Part shown: in pieces, positions 25,312 through 34,028 of the stretch
Position numbering within the stretch: the stretch's first letter is position 1
Layout: each line of letters starts with the position of its first letter
DNA from: DATJFQ01 sp035495555
GTDB taxonomy: Bacteria > Acidobacteriota > Vicinamibacteria > Vicinamibacterales > 2-12-FULL-66-21
Length of the DNA: 64,000 nucleotides
Reading direction: 5' to 3'
NCBI GenBank assembly: GCA_035495555.1
Contig: DATJFQ010000042.1
Coordinates: forward strand, 1-64,000
Notes under the pieces: generated by a model
What the model was told of the DNA's origin: nothing
What the model saw: the letters and a program-made list of their open reading frames with translations, nothing else
Databases searched by the model: none
Translations under genes and position numbers: made by a program

Positions 25312-25326
25312 TGTCATTTGATGATA
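25312..25326 (-). promoter_or_regulatory. -10 box of the citrate synthase gene
   Basis: TATCAT on the minus strand at 25326-25321 would start transcription near 25314, between the two candidate ATGs (25317 and 25311). If real, the message is leaderless and the ATG at 25311 is the true start. No Shine-Dalgarno sequence is present. Confidence 0.45.
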
Positions 25327-25377
25327 TCCGAGGTCGTCGTCCGAGGTCCGCCGGCGAACGTTCGGCATCCGGGGTAC

Positions 25378-25408
25378 ACAAAAAAACGGCGCCGATTGGG
25401 CGCCGTTT
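25378..25408 (-). terminator. Rho-independent terminator of the membrane glycosyltransferase gene
   Basis: On the minus strand a perfect 10-pair stem, AAACGGCGCC (25408-25399) with GGCGCCGTTT (25393-25384), loop CAATC, runs into a stretch of seven T (25386-25380). It lies 33 bases after the stop of the glycosyltransferase gene and before the citrate synthase promoter. Confidence 0.9.
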
Positions 25409-25440
25409 GCATGATGCGATGACGGACGAGCGTGCTGCAA

Positions 25441-26931
25441 CTACTTGGCGATTTCCGGCGCCATCTCGTCCTCGCCCGTGAACTGCTGCATGATCGACAG
25501 CAGCCCCGTGTAGAGGAACCCGACCTGGAAGAGCATCAGGAACGGCAACGTGCCGTAAATCTGATTGATCAGCGCGTAGAAGACGGTCCCGGTGAAGTAG
25601 AGGCCGAGCGCCAGCTCGATGAGCGGCTGGACGCCCACGGACTGGTGATACTTCTTGCCCACCCACTCGTCGCTGTCGCGCTCGATGCCGTACTTCGGCG
25701 TCCGCGCGAACTCGCTCTGTTTCTTGAAGAGCGCTTCCAGAACGGCGCGGGTGTTGTTCACGCACAGGCCGATGCCGATCGACATCAGGAACGGCAGATA
25801 CTTCAGCCGCGATCGCCAGTCCGGATACAGTTCGCGCTGCGACACCATGTAGAAGTTGCAGACCGACAGCGTCGCCGCCAGGAACAGCGGGACGTCGATC
25901 AGCAGCATCTCGGTCCAGCCCATGTTGTAGCGGACCCACATCGCCGGGAACATCAGGATCGACAGCAGCGACATCAACAGGTAATTGAAGTTCGCCGAGA
26001 GGTGGAAGAACGCTTCGGCTTTGACGCTGAGCGGCTGGTTCGACGTGAGAATCTGCGGCAGCAGCTTCATGCACGTCTGAATCGACCCTTTGGCCCAGCG
26101 GTGCTGCTGTGATTTGAACGAGTTCATCTCGACCGGCACCTCGGCCGGGGAGACGAGATCGGGCACGAACAGGAATTTCCAGCCGCGCAACTGCGCGCGA
26201 TAGCTGAGATCGAGGTCCTCGGTCAGAGTGTCATGCTGCCACCCGCCCGCGTCGTCGATCGCGTCACGGCGCCACACCCCGGCGGTGCCGTTGAAGTTGA
26301 AGAAACAACCCGCGCGGTTCCGGCCGCCATGCTCGAGCACGAAATGCGCGTCGAGCATGATCGATTGAATCTTGGTCAGCAGCGAGTAGTCCTGGTTGAT
26401 GTGGCCCCACCGGGCCTGCACCATGCCGAGCTCCGGCCGCTGCTCGAGATACGGAAGCGTCCGCTGCAGGAAGTCCTTCGGCGGGATGAAGTCCGCGTCG
26501 AAAATCGCGATGTACTTGCCCGTGGACTCTTTGAGGCCCGCCTCGAGCGCGCCGGCTTTGTAACCGCGCCGATCGACCCGATGCAGATGGCGGATGTTGA
26601 ACCCGCGAGCCGCGTGGCGGCGGACGGCCAGCTCCGCAATGTCGCTGGTCTCGTCGGTCGAATCGTCGAGGACCTGGATTTCGAGCAGCTCGCGCGGGTA
26701 GTCCATCTCGCAGACGGTATCGATCAGCCGATCCGCGACATACATCTCGTTGTAGATGGGAAGCTGGACCGTAACCGGCGGCAACACCGTCAGCGGTTCG
26801 GGCGGCTGCGGCGCCTGGTCCTTGTGTTTCATGTAAAGATACACGAGGTAATACCGGTGCCAGCCGTATATCGCCAGAATGCTCAGTACGAAGAAATACA
26901 GGACGAGAATGAGTGTCTCAGGCCACGTCAT
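25441..26931 (-). CDS. Membrane processive glycosyltransferase, family 2
   Basis: 496 residues. One N-terminal membrane helix (about 5-25), a GT2 catalytic domain (VQLPIYNE near 54, DDSTDET, FDADF, TEDLDLSYR), the processive-enzyme signature QQHRW near 275, then four or more membrane helices (about 305-400 and 445-480). The layout matches cellulose-synthase-like or ceramide-glucosyltransferase-like enzymes that make a polysaccharide or glycolipid at the cytoplasmic membrane. No PilZ domain or bcs partner genes are present, so the product is unknown. Single-gene transcript with its own terminator. Confidence 0.88.
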   Translation of the reverse strand: MTWPETLILVLYFFVLSILAIYGWHRYYLVYLYMKHKDQAPQPPEPLTVLPPVTVQLPIYNEMYVADRLIDTVCEMDYPRELLEIQVLDDSTDETSDIAELAVRRHAARGFNIRHLHRVDRRGYKAGALEAGLKESTGKYIAIFDADFIPPKDFLQRTLPYLEQRPELGMVQARWGHINQDYSLLTKIQSIMLDAHFVLEHGGRNRAGCFFNFNGTAGVWRRDAIDDAGGWQHDTLTEDLDLSYRAQLRGWKFLFVPDLVSPAEVPVEMNSFKSQQHRWAKGSIQTCMKLLPQILTSNQPLSVKAEAFFHLSANFNYLLMSLLSILMFPAMWVRYNMGWTEMLLIDVPLFLAATLSVCNFYMVSQRELYPDWRSRLKYLPFLMSIGIGLCVNNTRAVLEALFKKQSEFARTPKYGIERDSDEWVGKKYHQSVGVQPLIELALGLYFTGTVFYALINQIYGTLPFLMLFQVGFLYTGLLSIMQQFTGEDEMAPEIAK

Positions 26932-27017
26932 AGACAGATGAAGGCGCTAAACGGTCCAATCAGCCATATTACGGTCCAGCTCAGACCGAAGTCAACCTGC
27001 TCCAACTACTTGGCGCG

Positions 27018-27779
27018 ATGAACCGCCAGCAGCTGCGCGTCCTGCTCGATGACGTCGGGTCCGGCACCCTTACACCTGAGGCTGCGCAAGACCGGCTTCT
27101 TCAATATCTGCGCCAGAAGCCGTACGACGACATCGGATTCGCGAGAGTCGACCTTCACCGCTCCACACGCCAGGGGTTTCCGGAGGTGGTGTTCGGCCAG
27201 GGGAAGACGCCCGGCCAGATTGCGGCCATCGCCGAACGCATCGTCACCGCGGGCCACGCGCTGCTGGTCACGCGCACGAACCGAGAGGCCTTCGACGCCG
27301 TCCGGGTGGTCGTCCCCGAAGCGGAATTCCATGAAGTCGCCCGCTGCATCGCGCGTCCTGTGGAGACGACGCCAAAGGGCCGCGGCACGATTCTCATTGC
27401 GGCCGCGGGTACGGCCGATCTCCCCATCGCGGAGGAAGCCGCGCTCACGGCGGAGGTCATGGGCAACGCCGTCGACCGCCTCTACGACGTCGGCGTCGCC
27501 GGCCTTCATCGGTTGCTCAAGGAACACGAACGAATCTCCGCTGCGCGCGTCGTCATCGTGGCTGCGGGTATGGAAGGCGCCCTGCCCAGCGTGGTGGCGG
27601 GTCTGGTCGACGTCCCCGTCGTCGCCGTCCCAACGAGCGTCGGGTATGGCGCCAGCTTCGGCGGTCTGGCGGCGCTCCTCGGGATGCTGAACAGCTGCGC
27701 GATCGGCGTATCGGTGGTCAACATCGACAACGGGTTCGGCGCTGCCGCGATCGCGAGCAGCATCAATCATCTGGATTAA
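27018..27779 (+). CDS. larB: LarB-family nickel-pincer cofactor carboxylase
   Basis: 253 residues. The C-terminal half is the AIR-carboxylase (PurE)-like domain: AAAGTADLPIAEEAALTAEVMGN near 133-155, DVGVAGLHRLL, VVAAGMEGALPSVVAGLVDVPVVAVPTSVGYG near 180-212. LarB carboxylates and hydrolyses nicotinic acid adenine dinucleotide, the first step of the nickel-pincer cofactor of lactate racemase and relatives. No larA, larC or larE gene lies in the window, so the partner enzymes must be elsewhere or the role differs. mutS2 follows 12 bases after the stop. Confidence 0.88.
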   Translation: MNRQQLRVLLDDVGSGTLTPEAAQDRLLQYLRQKPYDDIGFARVDLHRSTRQGFPEVVFGQGKTPGQIAAIAERIVTAGHALLVTRTNREAFDAVRVVVPEAEFHEVARCIARPVETTPKGRGTILIAAAGTADLPIAEEAALTAEVMGNAVDRLYDVGVAGLHRLLKEHERISAARVVIVAAGMEGALPSVVAGLVDVPVVAVPTSVGYGASFGGLAALLGMLNSCAIGVSVVNIDNGFGAAAIASSINHLD

Positions 27780-27791
27780 GCTCGTTCGCCA

Positions 27792-30212
27792 ATGCACGCC
27801 GGAGCGCTCCAGGCGCTTGAATTCGACCGCATCGTCGCCGCCGTCGAACGGATGGCGCAGACGCCGCCCGGCGCGGAGCGCCTGAGCGGGCTCGCGCCGC
27901 AGACCGAGCGCGAATCAGTGGCGTCAGCGCTCGCCGCCACCGCGGAAACGGCCCGCTTCCTCTCAGGGCCGGGAGAGATCGCGCTTCGCGCCCCCGCCGG
28001 ACTGGCGGACATCTTCGAAGGCCTCGGCGTCGAGGGACGCGCGCTCGAACCGCTGCAGTTGCTCGGGCTCGCGACGTACCTCGAATCGATTCACGCGACG
28101 GCTTCGGGGATCCGCCGGGGGTCGGCGTCCTTCCCCATCCTCGCCCGGACGATCGCCGCGACGAGTTCGTTCGAGCCGGAGACGACCGACATCCGCCGCA
28201 AGATCGACCCCGCGGGCGATGTCGCCGATGATGCCAGTCCGGAACTGCGGTCGCTCCGCGAACGGCTGCGCAAGCAGCGCTCGCGCCTCCGAGGGACGCT
28301 CGAGTCGTATCTCCGCGGCAAAGACACGGCGAAATACCTCCAGCAGCAGATCGTCACGGATCGCAACGGACGATACGTGCTCGTGGTCCGCTCCGAGCAT
28401 CGCGCCGCGATCCCGGGCATCGTGCACGGGAGTTCCGCCAGCGGTGCGAGCCTGTTCCTGGAACCGCTCAGCACCGTCGAGATCAACAACGACATCGTCG
28501 CGCTCGAGCAGCAGGAAGCCGAGGAGGTCCGCCGGATTCTGCTGGAACTCACCGATCGCTTCAGGCGTCGCGGTCCGGAACTCGACACCACGATCGAGGC
28601 GGCGACCGCCCTCGACGTGCTGCAGGCCAAAGCGCGGTATTCGCTTGGCATCGACGGCATCGACCCAAAGCTGGCGGCCGATGGGCGGCTGGAACTCCGC
28701 GGAGCCCGTCACCCGCTGCTCATCGCACAAGGCATTGAAGTCGTCGCGGTCGACGTCGTCGTGATTCCGCCGACTCGAGTTCTGGTCATCACCGGCCCGA
28801 ACACCGGGGGCAAGACGGTGGCGCTCAAGACGGCGGGGCTGCTGCCGCTCATGGCGCAGGCCGGCCTCCTCATTCCTGCCGCGGCTGGATCGCAGATTCC
28901 CGTCTTCAGGAGCGTGTTCGCCGACATCGGGGACGAGCAGTCGATCGCGGAAAACCTGAGCACGTTTTCAGGGCACATCTCGAATATCGTCGGCATGGAT
29001 AAAGCGCTCTCGCCTCCCGCCCTCGTCCTGCTCGACGAGGCCGGCAGCGGCACCGATCCGAATGAAGGCGGGGCGCTCGCGATGTCGATCATCGATCACT
29101 TCCGGCGCCGCGGTGCGATGGTGGTCGCAACCACGCACTTCGATGCGTTGAAGACGTACGCATCGACGACGGAAGGGGTGGCGTCCGCGGGCTTCGGTTT
29201 CAACCCCCATACGTTTGCGCCGACCTATCGCCTCAATTACGGATCCCCGGGGAGCTCGCTCGCACTCGAGATCGCGTCGCGACTCGGGCTGCCGCAGAGC
29301 ATCATCGAACAGGCACGCGGCGTTCGCGGCGAGCGCGAGGCGCAGCTCGCCGAACATCTGGCGAAGATCGACCGCGAACTGCAGGATCTCGAACACCAGA
29401 AGCGGCTCGTTGCGCGTGAGCAGCAGACGGTGCGGGAAACGCAGGCGCGTCTCCACGCGCGCGAGCAGGAGCTGAAGGACCGCGAAGAAACCTTCCGCCG
29501 GAGGCTGGACCAGCGCATCGACGAGCGCATGCGGGAGGCGCGCCGCGAGATCGACGCCGTCGTGGAGGGGCTGAAGGCGCGGGCGTCGACCATCGCGTCG
29601 AACGCCGAACGGAAGGCCGCACGCCTCGTGCCGACCGGTGAAATCGGTTCGGCGCGGTCGGACGCGCGAAGCGCATTGGATGCGGTCGGCACGAAACTGC
29701 GGGACGCTGTGAGCGGTCCATCGTCAGCGCCTCCGGCGCCGCCGGCGGAACGGTCGCGGCCGGCTGCAGTCGGCGATCGGGTCGCGGTTGGAGTGCTGGG
29801 CCTCGAAGGAACGGTACAGTCCATCCAGGACGGCCACGCGGACGTCGACGTTCGCGGGAAACGGATGCGCGCGAAAATCGGAGAGCTGCGGGTTCTCGCG
29901 GCCGCCGTTTCTGGTGCGCCGAAACCGCAGGTGCGCGTGAACGTCGACATGGCACCGCGGACGGCGTCGCTCAGCGAACTGAACGTGATCGGCTCGACCT
30001 CCGACGAAGCGGTCACGAAAGTCGAGCGGTTCATCGACGACGCGATGATGAGCGATGTGAAGAGCGTCCGCATCATCCACGGCTACGGCACGGGACAGCT
30101 CCGTCGATCCATCGCCGAGTTCCTGAAGGGACACCCGTATGTGGCGCACTTCGGGCCGGCGCCGGACAATCAGGGCGGCGGCGGCGTGACGGTGGCGGAG
30201 CTGAAAGAGTGA
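27792..30212 (+). CDS. mutS2: MutS2 (DNA structure- or ribosome-rescue ATPase with Smr domain)
   Basis: 806 residues. MutS-type core, ABC ATPase with Walker A GPNTGGKT near 335-342, Walker B LVLLDEAGSGTDP and TTHFDALK, a long coiled coil (about 510-615), a KOW-like stretch (VGDRVAVGVLGLEGTVQSI), and a C-terminal Smr domain. MutS2 suppresses recombination or splits collided ribosomes. In the Smr domain HGYGTG is kept but the usual LDLRG motif reads LNVIG, so nuclease activity may be changed. It follows larB closely and precedes dnaG by 49 bases. Confidence 0.94.
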   Translation: MHAGALQALEFDRIVAAVERMAQTPPGAERLSGLAPQTERESVASALAATAETARFLSGPGEIALRAPAGLADIFEGLGVEGRALEPLQLLGLATYLESIHATASGIRRGSASFPILARTIAATSSFEPETTDIRRKIDPAGDVADDASPELRSLRERLRKQRSRLRGTLESYLRGKDTAKYLQQQIVTDRNGRYVLVVRSEHRAAIPGIVHGSSASGASLFLEPLSTVEINNDIVALEQQEAEEVRRILLELTDRFRRRGPELDTTIEAATALDVLQAKARYSLGIDGIDPKLAADGRLELRGARHPLLIAQGIEVVAVDVVVIPPTRVLVITGPNTGGKTVALKTAGLLPLMAQAGLLIPAAAGSQIPVFRSVFADIGDEQSIAENLSTFSGHISNIVGMDKALSPPALVLLDEAGSGTDPNEGGALAMSIIDHFRRRGAMVVATTHFDALKTYASTTEGVASAGFGFNPHTFAPTYRLNYGSPGSSLALEIASRLGLPQSIIEQARGVRGEREAQLAEHLAKIDRELQDLEHQKRLVAREQQTVRETQARLHAREQELKDREETFRRRLDQRIDERMREARREIDAVVEGLKARASTIASNAERKAARLVPTGEIGSARSDARSALDAVGTKLRDAVSGPSSAPPAPPAERSRPAAVGDRVAVGVLGLEGTVQSIQDGHADVDVRGKRMRAKIGELRVLAAAVSGAPKPQVRVNVDMAPRTASLSELNVIGSTSDEAVTKVERFIDDAMMSDVKSVRIIHGYGTGQLRRSIAEFLKGHPYVAHFGPAPDNQGGGGVTVAELKE

Positions 30213-30261
30213 CCGCGTTGCTCTGCCGCTTGTCGTCCGTCATTCGTATGTCCCGCTAGAA

Positions 30262-32058
30262 ATGCCGCTGTTCCCGTCCGCTTTCGTCGATGATCTGAAG
30301 TCGCACGTCGACATCGTGCAGGTCGTGCAGGAGCGCGTGCAGTTGCGCAAGATGGGCGCGACGTGGAAAGGCCTGTGTCCGTTCCACGGCGAGAAGACGC
30401 CGTCGTTCCACGTCAACGGCGAGAAGGGGTTTTTCCACTGCTTCGGGTGCGGCGTCGGCGGCGACGTCATCAAGTTCGTCGAGCTGTACGACAAGGTCGC
30501 CTTTCCCGAAGCCATCCGGACGCTCGCCGCGCGCGCAGGCCTCCAGGTTCCCGAGCAGGAGGATGCGCGACAGGACGGCGAATCGCAGCGCGAACGCGAG
30601 GCGCTGCTGAAGATTCATGAAGTGGCGGCCGTTTGGTTTCGCGAGCAGCTCGCGACGCCAGCCGGCGCTGCGGCCCGGCGCGTCATCAACGATCGCGCGC
30701 TGTCTGCCTCCCTCGTCGAGCAGCTCGGGATCGGCTATGCACCGGCCTCAGGAGGCCTGCGCGCACGGCTTGCGAAAGAGGGATTCAGCGAGGCACTCCT
30801 GGTGAAGAGCGGTCTCGTGCAGCAACCCGAGAGCGGTCAACTGCGCGATCGCTTCCGCAACCGCTTCATGATCCCCATCATGCGCGACAACGGCGCGATC
30901 GTCGCGTTCGGCGGACGCGCCATGGACGCGGGACAACAGCCGAAGTACCTCAACTCTCCAGAGACGGCGATCTACGTCAAGGGACGAACCCTGTACGGAT
31001 TGAACTGGAGCAAGTCGGCGATCAGCCGCGCCAAATACGCGGTGCTGGTCGAAGGGTATTTCGACTGGGCGCAGGCCTTTCAAGGCGGCATCACGAACGT
31101 CGTCGCCTCATCGGGCACCGCGCTGACGACGTCACAGGCGAAGCTGCTGCGAAGATTTGCGGGGAAGATCGTGCTCAGCTTCGACCCCGATGCCGCGGGC
31201 CAGGGTGCGGCGGCCCGGTCCTCCGAACTGCTCGTGACCGAAGGGTTCCAGGTCAACGTCGCGGTGCTGCCACCGGGCGACGACCCGGATAACTTCATCC
31301 GAAAGCGGGGAGCGGCCGCGTATCAGGACCAGCTCAAGTCGTCACGGCCGTACCTGGATTTCCTGTTGGACCGCACCGCAGCGGCCGGCGATCTCTCCAG
31401 CGACGAAGGGCGGCGGGCGTTTCTGTCGGGGATGCTCGCCGTTGCGGCGCGCATTCCCGACGCGGCGGCACGGGACCAGTTTGCAGACCGAATCGCCCAC
31501 AAGGCGCGCATTACGGAAGAGGTGGTTCGCGCGGAGATCCGCCGGGCGGCCGTGCAGAAGCAGACAAACATCGCCGAAGTGGAGCGTCGGGCGCCCGCCA
31601 TGGGCCAGATCAAGGTGGCAGAAAGAGGCCTGATCTGGGCCTTGATGCACGCCCCTGAAGCCGCCGCTGCGGCCCTGGCCGGCGTGGCCGATCACGATTT
31701 CGAGGGGCTTCCGACGCGGGACATCCTGAGACAGGCGCGGGCTTTGCTCGATTGGCCGCCGGCCGGTTTACCTGCAGCCCTGATCGAGCGTCTAAGTATT
31801 GGAGAGGCCGCACTCGTAGGCGACATCGCCCGCGAACCGCGGCCACCCGCCGATCCGGCCGACTGCAGCCTGACCCTCAAACGGCTGCGTCTCGAACGCG
31901 AACTGGGGCAGGTACGAAGCGAGATCAGACGGCTCCAGGAGGCAGACGTGGCTGCCCATGATGGGGCGATCACGGAACTTTTGGGCCGTCAGACGGATCT
32001 AATCAGAGATCTCGAGGCGGCGAGGGCTGTGCCGGACCGGCTGAAAGTGCTAGACTAG
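30262..32058 (+). CDS. dnaG: DNA primase
   Basis: Makes RNA primers for DNA replication. 598 residues. CHC2 zinc finger with Cys39, His42, Cys60 and Cys63 (LCPFHGEKTPSF, FHCFGCGVGGD); TOPRIM motifs VLVEGYFDWAQA and LSFDPDAAGQGA near 255-315; the C-terminal helicase-binding region is poorly conserved as usual. No strong Shine-Dalgarno sequence before ATG 30262. rpoD follows after 156 bases, the conserved dnaG-rpoD part of the macromolecular synthesis operon, without rpsU. Confidence 0.96.
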   Translation: MPLFPSAFVDDLKSHVDIVQVVQERVQLRKMGATWKGLCPFHGEKTPSFHVNGEKGFFHCFGCGVGGDVIKFVELYDKVAFPEAIRTLAARAGLQVPEQEDARQDGESQREREALLKIHEVAAVWFREQLATPAGAAARRVINDRALSASLVEQLGIGYAPASGGLRARLAKEGFSEALLVKSGLVQQPESGQLRDRFRNRFMIPIMRDNGAIVAFGGRAMDAGQQPKYLNSPETAIYVKGRTLYGLNWSKSAISRAKYAVLVEGYFDWAQAFQGGITNVVASSGTALTTSQAKLLRRFAGKIVLSFDPDAAGQGAAARSSELLVTEGFQVNVAVLPPGDDPDNFIRKRGAAAYQDQLKSSRPYLDFLLDRTAAAGDLSSDEGRRAFLSGMLAVAARIPDAAARDQFADRIAHKARITEEVVRAEIRRAAVQKQTNIAEVERRAPAMGQIKVAERGLIWALMHAPEAAAAALAGVADHDFEGLPTRDILRQARALLDWPPAGLPAALIERLSIGEAALVGDIAREPRPPADPADCSLTLKRLRLERELGQVRSEIRRLQEADVAAHDGAITELLGRQTDLIRDLEAARAVPDRLKVLD

Positions 32059-32123
32059 AACGTTTCTCTACAGGCGTCGAGGCAGAGCGCATAGCAAAGA
32101 TCACCCGCGAAACTCGAAGCGGA

Positions 32124-32194
32124 CCACGCGAACGAGCGCGCAGGCGAAGCGGCGCGAGCGAGCGTGCGGGGGGGCGGCGGCGAAGCCCCCGATA
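32124..32194. repeat. GC-rich dispersed repeat in the rpoD leader
   Basis: The block starting CCACGCGAACGAGCGCGCAG and ending in GCGAAGCCCCCGATA is nearly repeated at 35255-35331. Shared parts are GGCGAAGCGGCGCG, GAGCGTG and GGCGAAGCCCC. Here it lies just upstream of the rpoD Shine-Dalgarno sequence and can fold into GC hairpins with TTCG/GAAG loops. Function unknown; it could be a mobile palindromic element or an RNA-structure module. Confidence 0.65.
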
Positions 32195-32214
32195 AATAAC
32201 GGAGGTAATACGCG

Positions 32215-33924
32215 TTGTCGATCGAAGAAAAATATGACGAGGTGAGGCAGCTCATCTCGATCGGCAAGGAAAAGGGCTATCTGCTCTACGACGAGGTCAA
32301 CGAGCTGCTTCCGGCGGACATCACGTCTTCCGAAGAGCTGGATGACCTGTTCAGTACGTTTGGCAGCGCCGGCATCGAAGTCGTCGATTCGGAGAAGACG
32401 TATCGCGAGGAGAAGCTCCTCGACCGGACCGGCGAAGGGGCGGAAGAGCTGGAGCTGGACCTCACGCCCGGCGCCCTGGACAAAACAAACGACCCCGTCC
32501 GCATGTACCTCCGCGAGATGGGCACCGTTCCCCTGCTGACGCGCGAAGGGGAAGTCGAAATCGCCAAACGGATCGAGCGCGGCAAGCTGGCCGTCATCAA
32601 GTCCATCTCGCGAACCCCGACGATCGCCCGGCACGTCATGCGGATGGGCGACGAGCTGAAGAACGAGGAGCGCACGATCCGCGAGCTCGTGACGTTCGCC
32701 GACGAAGAGATCACGGACGAGAAGATCGAGGAGCGCAAGCGGCAGGTCCTCCGGCAGATCGACGCGGTGCGGAAGGCCTGGGGCACTGCGGAGAAGGCGA
32801 AAGAGAAGCTGGAAAAAACGCCGAGGGGCGCCACGTCGCGCGACAAGAAGAAATATCGCAAGGTCCGCAACGAGTACTACCGCGCGCGTATCGAGCTGTC
32901 GCAGCTGATCCGGCGGATCGAGTTCACCGAGCTCGTGAAGCGCCGCATGATCGACCAGATCAAGGACCAGGTCGAAGCGGTGATGCGGCTGAAGCGTCAG
33001 GTGGACTACATCGAGCGCCAGCTGACGATGAAGAACCGGCGGCCGAAGCTGAAGGAGGAGGAACGCAAGAACCTCGTCAAACAGCAGAAGGAGCACAAGG
33101 TTCAGCTCAAGTCGATGGCCGACGAACTCGAGGAGACGCCCGAGCAGTTGATGCGGACGCTCGAGACGATCTCGAGGGGTGAAGCGCAGGCCGAGCAGGC
33201 GAAGAAGGAACTCGTCGAAGCCAACCTGCGCCTCGTCGTGTCGATTGCGAAGAAGTACACGAACCGCGGCCTCCAGTTCCTCGACCTGATTCAGGAAGGC
33301 AACATCGGCCTGATGAAGGCGGTCGACAAGTTCGAGTACCGCCGCGGCTACAAGTTCTCGACGTATGCGACGTGGTGGATTCGCCAGGCGATCACACGGG
33401 CGATTGCGGACCAGGCGCGGACGATCCGGATCCCGGTCCACATGATCGAGACGATCAACAAGTTGATTCGCACGTCGCGGGCGCTCGTGCAGGAACTCGG
33501 ACGCGAACCGACTTCCGAGGAGATCGCGCAGCGCATGGACATCCCGGTCAGCAAGGTCCGGAAGGTCCTCAAGATCGCGCAGGAACCGATCTCGCTCGAA
33601 ACGCCCATCGGCGAAGAGGAAGATTCGCACCTTGGCGATTTCATCGAGGATCGCCAGGTCGTCTCGCCGTCCGACGCCGTGATCAATCTGAACCTGAAGG
33701 AACAGACGGATCAGGTGCTGAAGACGCTCACGCCGCGCGAAGAGAAGGTGATCAAGATGCGGTTCGGCGTCGGCGACGGCTCGGAGCACACGCTCGAAGA
33801 GGTGGGCCAGAGCTTCGCGGTCACGCGCGAGCGCATCCGCCAGATCGAGGCGAAGGCGCTGCGCAAGCTGCGGCACCCGTCGAGGAGCCGGAAGCTGCGG
33901 GCCTTCCTCGAAGGGCGTACGTAG
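32215..33924 (+). CDS. rpoD: Primary sigma factor RpoD (sigma-70)
   Basis: 569-residue group 1 sigma factor. Region 1.1-like acidic N-terminus, region 1.2 (DPVRMYLREMGTVPLL), a large charged non-conserved insert (about 155-310), region 2 (LVVSIAKKYTNRGLQFLDLIQEGNIGLMKAVDKF and YATWWIRQAI), region 3, and region 4 (TLEEVGQSFAVTRERIRQIEAKALRKLR). It sets promoter recognition for housekeeping genes. Start is a TTG at 32215, supported by GGAGGT at 32201-32206 with 8-base spacing; no ATG fits. Confidence 0.97.
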   Translation: MSIEEKYDEVRQLISIGKEKGYLLYDEVNELLPADITSSEELDDLFSTFGSAGIEVVDSEKTYREEKLLDRTGEGAEELELDLTPGALDKTNDPVRMYLREMGTVPLLTREGEVEIAKRIERGKLAVIKSISRTPTIARHVMRMGDELKNEERTIRELVTFADEEITDEKIEERKRQVLRQIDAVRKAWGTAEKAKEKLEKTPRGATSRDKKKYRKVRNEYYRARIELSQLIRRIEFTELVKRRMIDQIKDQVEAVMRLKRQVDYIERQLTMKNRRPKLKEEERKNLVKQQKEHKVQLKSMADELEETPEQLMRTLETISRGEAQAEQAKKELVEANLRLVVSIAKKYTNRGLQFLDLIQEGNIGLMKAVDKFEYRRGYKFSTYATWWIRQAITRAIADQARTIRIPVHMIETINKLIRTSRALVQELGREPTSEEIAQRMDIPVSKVRKVLKIAQEPISLETPIGEEEDSHLGDFIEDRQVVSPSDAVINLNLKEQTDQVLKTLTPREEKVIKMRFGVGDGSEHTLEEVGQSFAVTRERIRQIEAKALRKLRHPSRSRKLRAFLEGRT

Positions 33925-33933
33925 AGAACGGCG

Positions 33934-34023
33934 TCAACGACACAACGGCCAACGACCAATCACGCAAGGCGCCGCGCGGAGCGACGCGTTGTGCCGTTGG
34001 AAGTTGCGCGGTCGTGTCGTTGA
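33934..34023 (+). terminator. Heptamer-rich inverted repeat after rpoD, possible terminator
   Basis: TCAACGACAC (33934-33943) and GTGTCGTTGA (34014-34023) form a perfect outer stem, with inner CAACGGC (33943-33949) and GCCGTTG (33993-33999). A T-run (TATTTTTACC) follows, so it may terminate rpoD on the plus strand. The left arm reads as imperfect 7-base units (CAACGAC, ACAACGG, CCAACGA, CCAATCA). The word GTTGGAAGTTG here recurs in the repeat at about 43.07 kb. Confidence 0.55.
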
Positions 34024-34028
34024 TATTT

